64,000 bases of DNA from Streptomyces cyanogenus (lineage in GTDB: Bacteria; Actinomycetota; Actinomycetes; Streptomycetales; Streptomycetaceae): positions 5,161,001 through 5,225,000 of the forward strand of contig NZ_CP071839.1 in the NCBI RefSeq assembly GCF_017526105.1, read 5' to 3'. Under the pieces are notes generated by a model. The model saw only the letters and a list, made by a program, of their open reading frames with translations, searched no databases and was not told the origin of the DNA. Numbering within the stretch: position 1 is the stretch's first letter; each line of letters opens with the position of its first letter. The position numbers and the translations under genes are program-made. Of the stretch, positions 19,779-29,543 are shown one piece after another.

Positions 19779-20483
19779 ATGACGTCAGCGAGGGACCGGC
19801 GGCTCGCCGCGGCTGCGGCGCTGGTCGCGCTGCTGGCGACGGCGGCCTGCGGGGGCGGCGGATCCGGGGGGCCGACGCGCGACGGGACCGCGTCCGAGGG
19901 GACGCAGGAGACCGGGACCGAGGCGCCGACCTCGGAGGAGACGACGCCGGAGGAGACGACCCCGGAGGAGACGACCCCGGAGGAGACGGAGTCGACCGGC
20001 GGCGAGTCGAACGGCGACATCTTCGTGGGCAGCGACTCCGAGGGGTCCTCCGCGTCGGACATCGAACTGTCGAGGACCCGGGTGGGCGAGCCGGTCCAGG
20101 CGACGGTGCAGATCAACGCGTCGGATCAGGAGAGCTCCCAGCCCGTGGCGAAGGAGGACGGGAACATCGGGGGTGAGCCCGTCGAGATCACCCGCAGTTG
20201 CGTGGGCGAGGCACCGCCGTGCCAGGTGACGTTCCAGTACACGCCGACAGAGCCGGGGCCGTACAGCGGTGAGCTGACGGTCACGCTGGCCGACGGTAGG
20301 ACCGTCACCGCCCCCATCCACGGTGAGGCGACCGGGGAGGACACCACCGAGCCGGAGACCACGGAGCCGGAAACGACCGAGCCGGAAACGACCGAGCCGG
20401 AAACGACCGAGCCGGAGACCACGGAGCCGGAAACGACCGAGCCCGACACCACGGATCCCGACACCACGGAGTCGCAGACGTAG
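19779..20483 (+). CDS. Lipoprotein with Thr-Pro-Glu repeat tracts
   Basis: 234 residues from ATG 19779 (upstream GCGGAGGTG). Signal peptide with lipobox ATAAC (Cys near 24), Gly-rich tether, then a TPEET repeat tract (about residues 54-70), a globular middle (DIELSRTRVGEPVQATVQIN, two Cys in RSCVGEAPPCQVTFQYTP that could form a disulfide, and GPYSGELTVTLADGRTVTAP, resembling an immunoglobulin-like beta sandwich), and a C-terminal tail of nine five-residue units of the type TEPET. The tail may act as a wall-spanning spacer; function unknown. It converges with the membrane protein at 20491 with only 7 nt between them. Confidence 0.75.
   Translation: MTSARDRRLAAAAALVALLATAACGGGGSGGPTRDGTASEGTQETGTEAPTSEETTPEETTPEETTPEETESTGGESNGDIFVGSDSEGSSASDIELSRTRVGEPVQATVQINASDQESSQPVAKEDGNIGGEPVEITRSCVGEAPPCQVTFQYTPTEPGPYSGELTVTLADGRTVTAPIHGEATGEDTTEPETTEPETTEPETTEPETTEPETTEPETTEPDTTDPDTTESQT
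20346..20480 (+). repeat. Nine 15-nt tandem repeats encoding TEPET-type units
   Basis: Units such as ACCGAGCCGGAAACG recur nine times without interruption up to the stop codon; the last three diverge (TEPDT, TDPDT, TESQT). Copy number may vary between strains. Confidence 0.9.
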
Positions 20484-20490
20484 CGCCGTA

Positions 20491-21423
20491 CTAGCCCTGC
20501 GCGGCGCGGATCTCCAGCCAGGCGGTGCCGTCGTCCGGCAGCACCACCACGCCGTCCCGGTAGTGCGCGGTGTGGGAGACCAGGTAGAAGCGTGACGGTG
20601 CCTTCGCGAGGAGCTGGAGTCCCCGGTACTCGTACCGGTACGGTCCGCTCGCGTTGCCGTGGTCCTGGAACTCGACGTCCCGCGCGTGGTGGGTGAGGAG
20701 CACCCGCGAGTGGACCACCACGGCCGGCTTGTCGGGGTAGCCCTTCTCCGCGTCGTGCTTGGCGTTGCTGTGTCCGATGACCGCCGCGTACTGCGCCATG
20801 TCGAAGAACAGGCTCACCGTGAGCATCCCGATGAGCAGCGCGCCGATGCCCAGCCACATGCGGTCGCTCTCGGGGGACCGCCGCCGGCCCCGGAGGTCGG
20901 TGCGCTGGTGCAGCCGCAGATGGACGGCGCAGAGGGCCATGGTGGCCCCCACGGCCACCATCAGGGCCGGCATGAAGACGAGCGGCCAGCCCGCCGGGAA
21001 AGGGATCGAGACGTCCGAGAACAGGGCCGGGAAGTCCACGAACACCATGGCCGTGCCGACGGCGAACAGCAGGATGATCGCCGTACGGCGGCGCGCGGAC
21101 AGCTCCGGGCCGGCCAGGGACCGTCCCGCCAGACCGAAGAGCAGGAACACGACCAGCCCGCCGGCCAGCAGGGCACACAGCGGGAAGAAGATCGCGCTGG
21201 TGCTGTTGGCCATGACGTTCTGGACGGACACCCCGAGGTCCTCGGGCACCACGCCGAGGGTCGAGTAGTACTCCCGGATGTAGAGGCTTCCGAAGTAGTA
21301 GAGCAGGGCGAGGGCGATGGTCCCCGGTGCCGCGATGTACGCCGCCTTCTCCACGAACGTCGACAGGGGCGAGCGCGGAGGCGGGGGCTCGGGGCCGAGC
21401 GGCGGCTCCTGCGGCGCGGACAT
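20491..21423 (-). CDS. Multipass membrane protein of unknown function
   Basis: 310 residues from MSAPQEPPLGPEPPPPRSP at 21423. A short Pro-rich cytoplasmic tail is followed by about five hydrophobic helices (around residues 26-46, 80-102, 117-137, 147-170 and 195-215), and then a hydrophilic C-terminal domain of about 90 residues (VVVHSRVLLTHHARDVEFQD ... RFYLVSHTAHYRDGVVVLPD) that would lie on one side of the membrane. I recognise no family. The frame is open upstream to 21585 but that part has no membrane or family features. Its 5' end faces the rpsL promoter region. Confidence 0.7.
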   Translation of the reverse strand: MSAPQEPPLGPEPPPPRSPLSTFVEKAAYIAAPGTIALALLYYFGSLYIREYYSTLGVVPEDLGVSVQNVMANSTSAIFFPLCALLAGGLVVFLLFGLAGRSLAGPELSARRRTAIILLFAVGTAMVFVDFPALFSDVSIPFPAGWPLVFMPALMVAVGATMALCAVHLRLHQRTDLRGRRRSPESDRMWLGIGALLIGMLTVSLFFDMAQYAAVIGHSNAKHDAEKGYPDKPAVVVHSRVLLTHHARDVEFQDHGNASGPYRYEYRGLQLLAKAPSRFYLVSHTAHYRDGVVVLPDDGTAWLEIRAAQG

Positions 21424-21590
21424 GGCCCCCAGTCTGTGGGCGTGCGGCCGGCCCCGCACGCCCAGCCGCGCCGCCCGGCTGACGCGGTGCGGGAGCCCCC
21501 GCCGGCGGCCCCGGTCTCCGAATCGAAGATCGCATAGGGTACGGCGACTTGACATGCTCCGCAGCCCCAGGCCTCCGGACCCCATTTGTT

Positions 21591-21619
21591 TTGACCGCAG
21601 CGAATGAGGTAGGTACGCT
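21591..21619 (+). promoter_or_regulatory. rpsL (str operon) promoter
   Basis: TTGACC (21591-21596), 17-nt spacer, TACGCT (21614-21619); a good vegetative-type promoter. Confidence 0.7.
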
Positions 21620-21737
21620 CAGACCTTGTGCCTGGGGTGTGCCCTGGCTCCTGTGCGTGCCTGTAACCGCATGGCGAGCCGTGAACGGCCACCGTAATTC
21701 GCGCCCTTTTCGCCTTGCGGCGGGAGTCTGGCGGATT

Positions 21738-21762
21738 CGACACACCCGACCGCGTGGGTCGG
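21738..21762 (+). promoter_or_regulatory. Leader hairpin shared with the rpsJ leader
   Basis: A 25-nt element ending 50 nt before rpsL; 24 of 25 bases match 39361-39385 in the rpsJ leader. The core folds as CCGACC-GCGTG-GGTCGG. Confidence 0.7.
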
Positions 21763-21812
21763 CGACGTTCCAGGTTAGCTGTACCCATCGGCACACAGAA
21801 ACCGGAGAAGTA

Positions 21813-22184
21813 GTGCCTACGATCCAGCAGCTGGTCCGTAAGGGCCGGCAGGACAAGGTCGAGAAGAACAAGACGCCCGCACTCGAGGGTTCCCCTCAGC
21901 GTCGTGGCGTCTGCACGCGTGTGTTCACGACCACCCCGAAGAAGCCGAACTCGGCCCTCCGCAAGGTCGCGCGTGTGCGTCTGACCAGCGGCATCGAGGT
22001 CACCGCTTACATTCCGGGTGAGGGACACAACCTGCAGGAGCACTCCATCGTGCTCGTGCGCGGCGGCCGTGTGAAGGACCTGCCGGGTGTTCGCTACAAG
22101 ATCATCCGCGGTTCGCTCGACACCCAGGGTGTCAAGAACCGCAAGCAGGCTCGCAGCCGTTACGGCGCCAAGAAGGAGAAGTAA
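21813..22184 (+). CDS. rpsL: Ribosomal protein S12
   Basis: Decoding-centre protein of the 30S subunit. 123 residues from GTG 21813 (ACCGGAGAAGTA upstream), giving MPTIQQLVRKGRQDKVEKNK; the long open frame 5' of it is leader. Contains TTTPKKPNSALRKVARV with Lys43/Lys44 and VRGGRVKDLPGVRY with Lys88, all the streptomycin-sensitive residues. First gene of the str operon; rpsG starts 2 nt after its stop. Confidence 0.98.
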   Translation: MPTIQQLVRKGRQDKVEKNKTPALEGSPQRRGVCTRVFTTTPKKPNSALRKVARVRLTSGIEVTAYIPGEGHNLQEHSIVLVRGGRVKDLPGVRYKIIRGSLDTQGVKNRKQARSRYGAKKEK

Positions 22185-22186
22185 GA

Positions 22187-22657
22187 ATGCCTCGTAAGGG
22201 CCCCGCCCCGAAGCGCCCGGTCATCATCGACCCGGTCTACGGCTCTCCTCTGGTGACCTCCCTGATCAACAAGGTGCTGCTGAACGGCAAGCGCTCCACC
22301 GCCGAGCGCATCGTCTACGGCGCCATGGAGGGCCTGCGCGAGAAGACCGGCAACGACCCGGTCATCACGCTGAAGCGCGCTCTCGAGAACATCAAGCCGA
22401 CCCTCGAGGTCAAGTCCCGCCGTGTCGGTGGCGCCACCTACCAGGTGCCGGTCGAGGTCAAGCCCGGCCGTGCCAACACCCTGGCGCTGCGCTGGCTGGT
22501 CGGTTACTCCCGCGCCCGTCGCGAGAAGACCATGACCGAGCGTCTCCTCAACGAGCTTCTCGATGCCTCCAACGGCCTCGGTGCGGCCGTGAAGAAGCGC
22601 GAGGACACCCACAAGATGGCCGAGTCCAACAAGGCCTTCGCGCACTACCGCTGGTAG
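22187..22657 (+). CDS. rpsG: Ribosomal protein S7
   Basis: Nucleates assembly of the 30S head and contacts E-site tRNA. 156 residues, the standard length: MPRKGPAPKRPVIIDPVYGS, KVLLNGKRSTAERIVYGA, the beta-ribbon RRVGGATYQVPVEV and C-terminal KMAESNKAFAHYRW. Two nucleotides after rpsL, so probably translationally coupled; 39 nt before fusA. Confidence 0.98.
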   Translation: MPRKGPAPKRPVIIDPVYGSPLVTSLINKVLLNGKRSTAERIVYGAMEGLREKTGNDPVITLKRALENIKPTLEVKSRRVGGATYQVPVEVKPGRANTLALRWLVGYSRARREKTMTERLLNELLDASNGLGAAVKKREDTHKMAESNKAFAHYRW

Positions 22658-22696
22658 TCGCTACCCACATCGAGACCGAGAGAAGACTGAAGCCTT

Positions 22697-24823
22697 ATGG
22701 CTACCACTTCACTTGACCTGGCCAAGGTGCGCAATATCGGCATCATGGCCCACATCGACGCGGGCAAGACGACCACCACCGAGCGGATCCTGTTCTACAC
22801 CGGTGTGTCTTACAAGATCGGTGAGGTCCACGACGGCGCTGCCACCATGGACTGGATGGAGCAGGAGCAGGAGCGTGGCATCACGATCACCTCTGCTGCC
22901 ACCACCTGTCACTGGTCGCTGGAAGACGTCGACCACACCATCAACATCATCGACACCCCGGGTCACGTCGACTTCACCGTCGAGGTGGAGCGCTCCCTGC
23001 GCGTGCTCGACGGTGCCGTGACGGTGTTCGACGGCGTCGCCGGTGTCGAGCCGCAGTCCGAGACGGTGTGGCGTCAGGCGGACCGCTACGGCGTGCCGCG
23101 TATCTGCTTCGTCAACAAGCTCGACCGCACGGGCGCCGAGTTCCACCGCTGCGTGGACATGATCTCGGACCGCCTGGGCGCTCAGCCGATCGTCATGCAG
23201 CTCCCGATCGGTGCCGAGGCCGACTTCCAGGGCGTCGTGGACCTGGTCCGCATGAAGGCGCTCGTCTGGTCCGCCGAGGCCACCAAGGGCGAGATGTACG
23301 ACGTCGTCGACATCCCGGCCACGCACACCGAGGCTGCCGAGGAGTACCGCGGCAAGCTGATCGAGGCCGTGGCCGAGAACGACGAAGAGATCATGGAGCT
23401 GTACCTGGAGGGCGAGGAGCCCACCGAGGAGCAGCTGTACGCCGCGATCCGTCGTATCACCATCGCGTCCGGCAAGGGCACGGGCACCACCGTGACCCCG
23501 GTGTTCTGCGGTACCGCGTTCAAGAACAAGGGCGTCCAGCCCCTGCTCGACGCGGTCGTGCGCTACCTGCCGTCCCCGGTCGACATCGAGGCCATCGAGG
23601 GCCACGACGTCAAGGACCCCGAGACGGTCATCAAGCGCAAGCCGTCCGAGGACGAGCCGCTGTCGGCGCTGGCGTTCAAGATCATGAGCGACCCGCACCT
23701 GGGCAAGCTCACCTTCGTCCGGGTCTACTCGGGCCGCCTGGAGTCCGGCACCTCGGTGCTGAACTCCGTCAAGGGCAAGAAGGAGCGCATCGGCAAGATC
23801 TACCGCATGCACGCCAACAAGCGTGAGGAGATCGACTCGGTGGGCGCCGGCGACATCGTCGCCGTCATGGGCCTGAAGCAGACCACCACCGGTGAGACGC
23901 TCTGCGACGAGAAGAACCCGGTGATCCTGGAGTCCATGGACTTCCCGGCGCCGGTCATCGAGGTCGCGATCGAGCCCAAGTCCAAGGGTGACCAGGAGAA
24001 GCTGGGTGTCGCCATCCAGCGTCTCGCGGAGGAGGACCCCTCCTTCCAGGTGCACACCAACGAGGAGACCGGCCAGACCGTCATCGGCGGTATGGGTGAG
24101 CTTCACCTCGAGGTCCTCGTGGACCGCATGAAGCGTGAGTTCAAGGTCGAGGCCAACGTCGGCAAGCCGCAGGTGGCCTACCGCGAGACGATCCGCAAGG
24201 CCGTCGAGCGTGTCGACTACACCCACAAGAAGCAGACCGGTGGTACCGGTCAGTTCGCGAAGGTGCAGATCGGCATCGAGCCCCTCGAGGGCGGCGACGT
24301 CTCGTACGAGTTCGTGAACAAGGTGACCGGTGGCCGTATCCCGAAGGAGTACATCCCTTCGGTGGACGCCGGTGCGCAGGAGGCCATGCAGTTCGGCATC
24401 CTCGCCGGCTACGAGATGACCGGTGTCCGTGTCATCCTCCACGACGGCGCCTACCACGAGGTCGACTCCTCCGAGCTCGCCTTCAAGATCGCCGGTTCGC
24501 AGGCCTTCAAGGAGGCCGCGCGCAAGGCCAGCCCCGTGCTGCTCGAGCCGATGATGGCCGTCGAGGTCACCACGCCCGAGGACTACATGGGTGAGGTCAT
24601 CGGCGACATCAACTCCCGCCGTGGTCAGATCCAGGCCATGGAGGAGCGGGCTGGTGCCCGCGTCGTGAAGGGCCTCGTGCCCCTGTCGGAGATGTTCGGC
24701 TACGTCGGCGACCTCCGCAGCAAGACGTCGGGTCGCGCAAGCTACTCGATGCAGTTCGACTCCTACGCCGAGGTTCCGCGGAACGTCGCCGAGGAGATCA
24801 TCGCGAAGGCCAAGGGCGAGTAA
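22697..24823 (+). CDS. fusA: Elongation factor G
   Basis: Translocase GTPase. 708 residues: G1 AHIDAGKTTTTERI, switch I with RGITITSAATT, G3 DTPGHVDFT, G4 NKLDRTGA, then domain II, domain III (GMGELHLEVLVDR), domain IV (tRNA-mimic, HKKQTGGTGQFAKVQI) and domain V (YMGEVIGDINSRRGQI). Residues around the fusidic acid site look normal. The ATG follows GAGAGAAGACTGAAG. Next gene is tuf, beyond a hairpin. Confidence 0.98.
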   Translation: MATTSLDLAKVRNIGIMAHIDAGKTTTTERILFYTGVSYKIGEVHDGAATMDWMEQEQERGITITSAATTCHWSLEDVDHTINIIDTPGHVDFTVEVERSLRVLDGAVTVFDGVAGVEPQSETVWRQADRYGVPRICFVNKLDRTGAEFHRCVDMISDRLGAQPIVMQLPIGAEADFQGVVDLVRMKALVWSAEATKGEMYDVVDIPATHTEAAEEYRGKLIEAVAENDEEIMELYLEGEEPTEEQLYAAIRRITIASGKGTGTTVTPVFCGTAFKNKGVQPLLDAVVRYLPSPVDIEAIEGHDVKDPETVIKRKPSEDEPLSALAFKIMSDPHLGKLTFVRVYSGRLESGTSVLNSVKGKKERIGKIYRMHANKREEIDSVGAGDIVAVMGLKQTTTGETLCDEKNPVILESMDFPAPVIEVAIEPKSKGDQEKLGVAIQRLAEEDPSFQVHTNEETGQTVIGGMGELHLEVLVDRMKREFKVEANVGKPQVAYRETIRKAVERVDYTHKKQTGGTGQFAKVQIGIEPLEGGDVSYEFVNKVTGGRIPKEYIPSVDAGAQEAMQFGILAGYEMTGVRVILHDGAYHEVDSSELAFKIAGSQAFKEAARKASPVLLEPMMAVEVTTPEDYMGEVIGDINSRRGQIQAMEERAGARVVKGLVPLSEMFGYVGDLRSKTSGRASYSMQFDSYAEVPRNVAEEIIAKAKGE

Positions 24824-24866
24824 CGCACCGCGTTCACACGCCGTAGGCTTGACTCCGGAGCCTCCA

Positions 24867-24900
24867 GGGGCAAACGTCCGCAATCGTGAGCGTTTGCCCC
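24867..24900 (+). terminator. Hairpin between fusA and tuf
   Basis: GGGGCAAACG (24867-24876) pairs perfectly with CGTTTGCCCC (24891-24900) around a 14-nt loop, in the 156-nt gap. It may reduce read-through so that tuf is partly controlled separately. Confidence 0.6.
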
Positions 24901-24979
24901 GGGTTCCGGGCCTTTACAGCAAAGATCACCTGGCGCCGATGAAGTAAGGCGTACAGAACCACTCCACAGGAGGACCCCA

Positions 24980-26173
<1,194 letters not shown>

Positions 26174-26211
26174 GTTCCGCTTGCTTGAGGGTCAGCACCT
26201 GACCTAAGGGG

Positions 26212-26241
26212 AGGCCCGTACGACTCCGGTCGTACGGGCCT
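26212..26241 (+). terminator. str operon terminator after tuf
   Basis: AGGCCCGTACGA (26212-26223) pairs perfectly with TCGTACGGGCCT (26230-26241), loop CTCCGG, followed by CTTCTGCTTT. Confidence 0.9.
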
Positions 26242-26294
26242 CTTCTGCTTTCCCGGCCCCTGCTCTCCTAACGGCAGCGCATAGGGTTCTCCGC

Positions 26295-27242
26295 GTGAGC
26301 ACCGTGCCGCCCGCCGACGGGCCCGAGCAGCCGCCCCTGTCCGACGAGCAGTGGGCGGCGTTCCTGCGCGACGCCGTCGAGGGCAGTGGCGCCGGTGCCC
26401 CCAAGGAGCCGTCCGCGCGCGCCAGGACGCGGCTGCGCCGGGTGCGGACCGCAATGCGCCGCGGGTTCCGGCGTCCCGCGCGCCTCTCGGTCCGCGCGGG
26501 GCTGCAGGCGGTCGTGCCCTGGCTGGCCGTGGCGGCCGTGGTGGTCTACGGCGCCTGGGAGCAGGGCCTGCTCTCGTGGGGCGGCGGGGACGAGTCGGGC
26601 CCGGCGCGGGCCGTCGCCCTGCCGGGCGGCGGGGTGTCCGACGGCGACCACTGCGGCGCCAGGGGTTACCACCACTTCCCGCTGCCGCCGGACGCCTCCG
26701 CGCCGGCCCCGCGGTCCGCGAGTGCGCAGCACGGCCCCCAGCTCGTCCTCGGGTCGTACGGGTACGTCAAGCCGTCCCGCCGCACTCCCGGCCGCCTCAC
26801 CGTCGGCCTGCTCTTCGCGCCGGGCTCCGACGGGCCGCTGAAGCTGTCGCGGACCCTCGGCGGCGAGGGCGCGGCGGTGGAGATCGAGGGCCCGGACGGT
26901 CTGGTCGGCGGCGCCCACGGCCTGCCCGTCACCTGGGCCACTCCGGCGAAGCCCGGCGACGCCGGCACGGCGCGCATCGACCTCGCCGACGGCGGCGGCG
27001 CCGAGCTGTCCCTGCCGCCGCAGGCCCTGTGCCCCGGGTACGACGCGACGTCCGTGGCCGAGCACCTGCCGCCGCCGGCCGACTCCTCGCGCACCATCAC
27101 CGGTCAGCCGTCCTACACCCTGACCGTGTCCGTCCGTGACCCGGGCGTCGGAGCCCTGCGCACGTCGCTCGGACTCCCCTCGGCCGGGGGGCCGGCCGCC
27201 AACGTCCTGAGCGCGAACAACCTGGTGCCGGACGTTCCCTGA
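26295..27242 (+). CDS. Membrane-anchored protein of unknown function
   Basis: 315 residues from GTG 26295. Cytoplasmic N-terminus (SDEQWAAFLRDAVEG, then a strongly basic Arg-rich stretch at about 42-66), one transmembrane helix at about residues 71-88 (VVPWLAVAAVVVYGAWEQGL), and a roughly 220-residue extracytoplasmic domain with two Cys (DHCGARGYHHFPLPP and ALCPGYDAT) that could pair. No family recognised. It stands alone between the tuf terminator and the convergent kinase operon. Confidence 0.72.
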   Translation: MSTVPPADGPEQPPLSDEQWAAFLRDAVEGSGAGAPKEPSARARTRLRRVRTAMRRGFRRPARLSVRAGLQAVVPWLAVAAVVVYGAWEQGLLSWGGGDESGPARAVALPGGGVSDGDHCGARGYHHFPLPPDASAPAPRSASAQHGPQLVLGSYGYVKPSRRTPGRLTVGLLFAPGSDGPLKLSRTLGGEGAAVEIEGPDGLVGGAHGLPVTWATPAKPGDAGTARIDLADGGGAELSLPPQALCPGYDATSVAEHLPPPADSSRTITGQPSYTLTVSVRDPGVGALRTSLGLPSAGGPAANVLSANNLVPDVP

Positions 27243-27310
27243 GCGCGGGACGCGGCCCCCGTCGAAACCGTTCGGCGCCTACGGCCCGTTCCCCCCGCGG
27301 CGGCCTTCCT

Positions 27311-27343
27311 CCCCTATTTGTCATGCCGGTGAGCGAATAGGGG
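27311..27343. terminator. Possible bidirectional hairpin between convergent genes
   Basis: CCCCTATT (27311-27318) can pair with AATAGGGG (27336-27343). It lies between the stops of the rightward membrane gene and the leftward kinase gene. The loop is long (17 nt), so the call is tentative. Confidence 0.4.
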
Positions 27344-27389
27344 CTGGACGGTATGTCGTCCGCGCACGTCAGGCGTAGCGGGGGCCGTG

Positions 27390-29525
27390 TCAGAAGACCG
27401 GCAGGGCCGTCAGTGCATCACCGTCCGCGACGAACACGCGGTTGCCGTCGGCCGTCATCCAGTAGTTCCTGGGGTTCTTGATGATGCGGAAGGCCCAGGT
27501 GGTGCGGTTCAGCGTGGAGTTGGGATCGCTGCCGGTGCCGTCATTGGTGCCGTCAGCCACATTGAGGACGCCGACCACGCCTTCCTCCGCGTTGACCTCC
27601 ACGGACCAGAAGCCGTGGCCCTGGACCGCCAGCGGTCCGAGCGGGTCGCGCGTGAGGAGGAGGTCGTAGAGCCAGCCGCTCTGCTTCCCGTCCCTGATGT
27701 CGAAGCGGAGGGGCGCCCCGAGGGCGGCCACGAAGACGTAGGGGCCGTGGATCACGGAGGGGCCCCAGGAGACTTTCGTGCCGTCCCGGCGCCTCAGGTC
27801 CGGGCGCCACAGCTGCTTCCCGTGAGCGATGCCACGGGCGGTGAAGTACGGGCTGCCGCTCACGAACAGGGTCCCGCCCGACGCGGCGATCCCCGGCCTG
27901 ACGCCGTCCTGGTCACGCAGCGTCCAGAGCGTGCGGCCGGTGCGTGTGTCGACGGCGAGGACGTCCCCCGCGTCCGTGGCGACGGCCAGGACGCCCTGGG
28001 ACACGACGCCCCGTGCCGTGGCCTTCGTGCCGAGGCCGGCATCCGGTTTCACGGTCCAGCGGATCCCGGCGTCGGAGCGGCCCACGCTGCGCAGCCGGCC
28101 GTCGTCGGTGACGACGTACACCGCCTCGGCATCGGCCGCGAGGACGCAGGAAGCCTCGGCGGGCGCCGTCCACCTGGGTTCGCCGGTGGACGCGACGAAG
28201 GTCAGCAGCCTGCCGTGGCCGTCGGCGGCGGCTATCAGCCGGTCCGAGAGCGAGACGAAGCGGCGTTCCGCCACTGCTTCGGGCGCGGACCACCGCGGTT
28301 TCCCGTCGACGACGCCGTGTGCCGTGATGCCCCCCTTGGAGTCTCCGACGATCAGGACGTCGCGTACCGGCAGCGGGGCAGGTGTGCGGGCGCCGAGGGC
28401 GGACGGCCGGCTCCAGAGCGGATCGGGCGTCTGCCCGAGGACGTAGTCCCCCTTGTCCGCCGACAGCAGCCGTGCCTTGGGGGTGCGCACCGCGGGTGGT
28501 ATGTCGAAGGGGCCGCTGTCGTTCTTCCGCCAGAACCACCAGCCGGCGCCGCCGGCACCGGCGAGGGCGACCGGGCCGCCGACCGCGAGGGCCGTCAGCA
28601 CCCGGCGCCGCGGGACCCCGCCCGGCGCGCTGGTGCCCGGCAGCGTGGTCAGCTCGTGCAGGGAGCGTTCCCGCCGCCGCACGTCCTCGGCCAGTGGCCC
28701 GGAGCGCCACACGCGGTCGGCGCCGCGGGGCGGGGCGAAGGCCTGCGCGACGGCGTCCGGGGTGGGCCGGTGCGCGGGGTCCTTGGCCAGGCACGGGCCG
28801 ATGAGCTGCTGGAGGGCGGCCGGGACCCGGTCCATGCGCGGTGTGCCGTGGACGACCTCGTACTGGACGGCGGCGGCGTGCGAGCCCCCGTAGGCGCGCT
28901 GCCCGCTCGCCGCGTACACCAGCAGGGCGCCCAGGGAGAAGACGTCGGCGGCCGGGCCCACACGCTGCCCGAGAGCCTGTTCCGGTGCCCCGTAGCCCGG
29001 GGTCACCGGAACCTGGCCGGTGGTGGTGAGGGTGAGTCCGTGCTCGGGGCGGGCGATGCCGAAGTCGATGACGCGCGGGCCCGCCGAGGTGAGCACCACG
29101 TTGGCGGGTTTCAGGTCGCGGTGCACCAGGCCGGCGGCGTGGATGTCCCGCAGCGCGTGCGCGAGCGCCGCCGCGAGGGCCCGGACCCCGTTCTCGTCGA
29201 GGGGGCCGTGCGTGCCGATCGCCTCCTCCAGGTTCGGGCCGCTGAGGAACTCGGTCGCGATCCACGGGCGCCCGCCCTCGGTCTGCGTGTCCAGCACCCT
29301 GGCCACCCCGGAGCTGCCGACCGCCTGCGCCATCCGGGCCTCGCGCACGAAGCGCTGACCGAGCTGGGGGTCGTCCGCCAGATGGCGGTGCAGCACCTTC
29401 ACCGCTGCCGTCCGCCCGTCGCGGTCCTGGCCGACGTACACCTTGCCCATGCCGCCCTCGCCGAGCACGCCGAGGATGCGGTAGGGCCCGAGGCGGATCG
29501 GGTCTCCGGTGTCCAGTGGCTTCAT
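27390..29525 (-). CDS. Membrane Ser/Thr protein kinase with PQQ-repeat propeller (kinase B)
   Basis: 711 residues. An intact Hanks-type kinase domain at about 14-268: glycine loop GEGGMGKV (22-29), Lys43 in AAVKVL, HRDLKPANV (Asp137), DFGIA (Asp154), PGYGAPEQ. A linker with PRRRVL (305-310) precedes one transmembrane helix (about 309-332), and the remaining 380 residues form PQQ/WD-like propeller repeats (DGKPRWSAPE, TGEPRWTAPA, TGRTLWTLRD), presumably outside the cell as a sensor. Last gene of the leftward run, 18 nt after kinase A and of the same design. Substrate and ligand unknown. Confidence 0.9.
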   Translation of the reverse strand: MKPLDTGDPIRLGPYRILGVLGEGGMGKVYVGQDRDGRTAAVKVLHRHLADDPQLGQRFVREARMAQAVGSSGVARVLDTQTEGGRPWIATEFLSGPNLEEAIGTHGPLDENGVRALAAALAHALRDIHAAGLVHRDLKPANVVLTSAGPRVIDFGIARPEHGLTLTTTGQVPVTPGYGAPEQALGQRVGPAADVFSLGALLVYAASGQRAYGGSHAAAVQYEVVHGTPRMDRVPAALQQLIGPCLAKDPAHRPTPDAVAQAFAPPRGADRVWRSGPLAEDVRRRERSLHELTTLPGTSAPGGVPRRRVLTALAVGGPVALAGAGGAGWWFWRKNDSGPFDIPPAVRTPKARLLSADKGDYVLGQTPDPLWSRPSALGARTPAPLPVRDVLIVGDSKGGITAHGVVDGKPRWSAPEAVAERRFVSLSDRLIAAADGHGRLLTFVASTGEPRWTAPAEASCVLAADAEAVYVVTDDGRLRSVGRSDAGIRWTVKPDAGLGTKATARGVVSQGVLAVATDAGDVLAVDTRTGRTLWTLRDQDGVRPGIAASGGTLFVSGSPYFTARGIAHGKQLWRPDLRRRDGTKVSWGPSVIHGPYVFVAALGAPLRFDIRDGKQSGWLYDLLLTRDPLGPLAVQGHGFWSVEVNAEEGVVGVLNVADGTNDGTGSDPNSTLNRTTWAFRIIKNPRNYWMTADGNRVFVADGDALTALPVF

Positions 29526-29543
29526 GTCTGCTGACCTCGGTTC

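Larger units (their letters stand above)
21424..21812 (+). promoter_or_regulatory. rpsL leader region (389 bp, no gene)
   Basis: Holds the rpsL promoter TTGACC (21591-21596), 17 nt, TACGCT (21614-21619), and a leader of about 185 nt. A 25-nt element at 21738-21762 containing CCCGACCGCGTGGGTCGG (6-bp stem CCGACC/GGTCGG, 5-nt loop) recurs with one mismatch in the rpsJ leader. The promoter for the leftward membrane gene should also lie here but I could not pick it out. Confidence 0.7.

Noticed and set aside
22709..24883. 724-codon frame antisense to fusA
   Set aside because: Shadow of a highly codon-biased gene; no recognisable protein.
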